Positions 57,823 through 64,000 of a stretch of 64,000 nt of DNA are shown here, piece by piece. The DNA is taken from positions 8,595,207 to 8,659,206 of the forward strand of contig OY482866.1 of assembly GCA_960531495.1 (NCBI GenBank), in the 5' to 3' direction. Each line of letters opens with the position of its first letter. Within the stretch, counting starts at the first letter, position 1. Source of the DNA: Zeus faber (Eukaryota > Chordata > Actinopteri > Zeiformes > Zeidae). The position numbers and the translations under genes were made by a program. The notes beneath the pieces were generated by a model, which was not told the DNA's origin, did not search any database, and was given only the letters and a program-made list of their open reading frames with translations.

Positions 57823-58822
57823 CGCCCCGTTAACATTGAACAAAGTTCCCTTTGCGTGTCTTTTTTTTTTAACGCGTCTGACTTCGACCCCGTAGTTTAT
57901 AATGTTATGTAACACACGTTTTAGTAGCGTGCAGAGTTCACAAGCTCCAAAATTAAAGACAACTTTACTGCGGACGGGCTTTCCCAAACAGAAGCAACGA
58001 AAAACGTTACGCTCGGAGGAGGCGATTGGACAATCGTGATTCCGCGTTTGCAGGGAATGCAGCGCCGGTCCTCACGCTGGCGGTAGTTTGGACGTTCACA
58101 AATTGAATTTGAAAAAAAAGTTTAACAACTGTAAACTAAAATAAATAAAGCATCATTCACTCCGAGCACAATGTTCTGATCCTCACAGGTGTCCTCTATA
58201 CGTTTCTTCAAAACAAATTACATTTTTAATATAATATATTATTACAAGAATGTCGGCGTGCTCGGTGCTGCCGCCTGTGGCCACGACTTGTATTGTCACC
58301 AATTTAATTGATTAAATGAATACTAATTGACTCATCACTGGTCATCAAGGAAACTTATAAAGGAAAAATGTAAATATCAAAACTGCGTTTAAGTGACAAG
58401 ATTGGTGGTGCACAGGATGCTATCAGCAGAGTCCTGAGTCAGGGCCTATTCGCAGTCTTATGATAATATATTATTATATCATTATATATATATATTATAA
58501 ATTAGAATAACCTGCAGAATCCATTGCTGCAGTTAACTGCATTTAACTTGTTGTATATATTAGTTATAGGTTATGCAAACAATCAAAAGTAGGCCTGCGG
58601 TATCTTTAATTTTCCAAGAAAATCGGGACGATGCAACTGTTTCACCAAAAAAATAACCGTAGCCCACTTTATTAGGAAAGACACGCAATGTTTTCAGTCG
58701 TGGTTTATTCCGATTCGATCGCCAACCAAATATTTCACAGTTTATAAAAGAAAAAAAAAAGATTTCACTTCCAAAGCAACTCCATACAAACAAAACCAAA
58801 TATTTTTAAATCCCTTATATAT
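57823..58822. other. Intergenic region between hgfac 3' end and dok7 promoter
   Basis: About 1 kb. It is AT-rich from 57,880 on, with no exon seen. The hgfac polyadenylation signals lie at its right end. Confidence 0.5.
58704..58709 (-). promoter_or_regulatory. Candidate hgfac polyadenylation signal
   Basis: AATAAA on the minus strand, 114 nt past the hgfac stop codon. A second one lies at 58668-58673. The short distance makes this plausible. Confidence 0.5.
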
Positions 58823-62515
<3,693 letters not shown>

Positions 62516-62639
62516 CTGCGTGAGGAAGCGAGAGGCTTGAACGTTAGAGAACCTCACAGGGGTCAAGGAAACGGACGAAAATGAGGACAGAAAACCACCC
62601 TTTTTTATTACCAGTTGACTACAAATAAGATCTACTTTG

Positions 62640-62854
62640 TGATTATACCTCATTCCGCTCTTTTTTAAACCAGTTTAAATGTCTGAAGCACTCCTCCATT
62701 TTCTCCCACTTGACTTTTGACGTATATTTGTTATTCTTCTGCCCATTTTTCCTGTCTTCTTGTTTTTGTCGGTGGTTATTGATGTGATTTATTTTGTTTT
62801 ATGTGATGTAAAATGTCTTTGAGTACCCTGAAAAGTGCTATACAAATAAAATGT

Positions 62855-62896
<42 letters not shown>
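62640..62896 (+). mobile_element. Non-LTR retroelement 3' tail ending in (ATT)n
   Basis: TGTCTTTGAGTACCCTGAAA, then GTGCTATACAAATAAAATG and about 13 ATT units. This is the standard 3' end of a teleost LINE/SINE family. The coding part is absent. Confidence 0.6.
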
Positions 62897-62898
<2 letters not shown>

Positions 62899-63029
62899 CT
62901 TCTATCACAAAATATCTCTTCTCGTCATTTTCTCTCATCACCACCTCTTCTCAGCATCAAAACAAGCTTCTTTTTTATTTTATTTTTTTTTCAAATTCCA
63001 ACGTAAAAAATAATAATAAATCAAAATGA

Positions 63030-63213
63030 TCCCTCGTGTTCCAGCCAGAACAGTTCATCAGAACAAGCTCAAGTTTCACATTAAACGTGAAATCTCTTCA
63101 TTGGTCCCTGCAGGTTTGTGAGTCTTCGGTCCTTGACAGGAGGGTATTGTGCCGAGGGATTACCTCATTGGAAAAAGTGTGCCGTGGCAGAAAAAAGGTT
63201 TGGAAACACTGAC
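63030..63213 (-). mobile_element. hAT-like repeat end
   Basis: The minus strand starts CAGTGTTTCCAAACCTTTTT, then TCTGCCACGGCACAC, AATGAGGTAATCCC and CGGCACAA. This is the characteristic terminal sequence of hAT/Charlie-type non-autonomous elements. The far end was not found. Confidence 0.5.
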
Positions 63214-63536
63214 CTATAGTATTTAAAATGGTAAACCTGTGAAAGGCAAGCACGTTCATGCTGCACGTGCAAATCATACGGCGGGGCCCGTGGAGCTATG
63301 TTGCCGTGCATTGTTGGTAAAGCTCCCCGCATTCTGGGCATACCCGTAGCATCATGACATCAGGGCCGAGCGTGCCAAACGGTCCCACTCGCTATATAAA
63401 CATTTGGCTCCACCTGATGCTACATGTTGATTCACCATGACTCACCGAAGGCTTCCCCCCCCTCAGCCCAGCCCACGTCCAAAGGAGTTGGACTTTTTTT
63501 TTTTGGAGGAAGTGTGACTCAGGGTACGCTGGGAGA

Positions 63537-63572
63537 TTCTCTCTCACCCACTCCCTCTCTCTCTCTCTCTCC
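63537..63572. repeat. CT-rich simple repeat
   Basis: TCTCTC/CACTCCCTCTCT run in the unique right-hand end. 62,900-64,000 otherwise shows no exon. Confidence 0.8.
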
Positions 63573-64000
63573 ACCATCATCTGTCACCCTAATCACCAAC
63601 ATGTCGCTTGTCGGAATTAAAAAAGTTTGCCCCGGCGAAGTTTTTCCGCGAGCGTTATGAATAATTCCGCGGGCGCCGGCGCGCTTTGCCGTTTTTTCGT
63701 CCGGGGGAGAACGAACAGGGCTGGAATTAGGACGCCAAGCGATTATCGCTTCTCTGCCGCTAACGATGATGGAAGTTGAGCGAGGGGCCCCAAAGTGAAG
63801 GCATCCAAATGGTCGTGCTGCTCTTGATGAGAGAATATAAGGGGAAGAAAAAAAACACCCCGGCTCGCTGATTGTGAGCTCTATAATTTGCAGCGGGCTC
63901 ATTGGGCTCAACTATTAATTAACTAAAGGTATCATCTGCCAAATGAACTCACGCGGGGATTGTCGAGATCTTTTTATAGATCAAAGTGACGAAGGGGAAG

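Overview
The window is vertebrate, almost certainly teleost fish, nuclear DNA. The evidence is GT-AG introns of 89 bp to several kb, dense (CA)n, (AT)n and (GATA)n microsatellites, fish-type retroelement tails, and the hgfac-dok7 gene pair known from vertebrate 4p16.3-like synteny. It falls into two unlike halves.

Positions 1 to about 31,477 are one tandem array of roughly 230-270 bp monomers built around a tRNA-Asn(GTT) gene read on the minus strand. Eighteen copies match a 74-nt consensus with intact cloverleaf and anticodon GTT at every position. About twenty more differ by one to four bases, and eight are deleted or truncated. Interleaved monomers carry shorter tRNA-like remnants that keep the acceptor/T-arm part but lack the anticodon arm. 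The array has grown by larger duplications: a 5,656-bp repeat, a 720-bp repeat, a 3,398-bp higher-order unit in about 3.2 copies, and a 1,896-bp repeat. It holds no protein gene; its recurrent 60-100 codon ORFs are repeat artefacts.

Positions 31,478 to 64,000 are mostly single-copy and carry two minus-strand genes in head-to-tail order, hgfac then dok7. hgfac (58,823-62,515, cut off at the right edge) supplies the complete trypsin-like protease domain of hepatocyte growth factor activator in five exons. dok7 (docking protein 7, the cytoplasmic activator of MuSK at the neuromuscular junction) starts at 57,358. Its seven standard exons can be delimited to the base and encode 522 aa with PH, PTB and the two C-terminal tyrosine motifs.

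The most interesting result lies downstream of the conventional dok7 stop. The last codons of exon 7 contain a splice donor. Six further exons at 42,988, 42,733, 41,352, 40,340, 37,380 and 35,446 have good splice sites and mutually compatible phases and end in a stop at 35,310. Together they would make an 895-aa Dok-7 with an extra 378-residue tail carrying five YxxM motifs (PI3K p85 type), YVNI/YENC (Grb2 type) and other tyrosine motifs, resembling an IRS-protein tail. Introns and intergenic DNA hold a solo LTR with 5-bp target duplication, non-LTR retroelement 3' ends, a tRNA-related SINE-like insertion, hAT-like repeats and long microsatellites. One microsatellite abuts the acceptor of the hgfac exon carrying the catalytic serine. 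A CpG-rich dok7 5' region has three palindromic CRE motifs.
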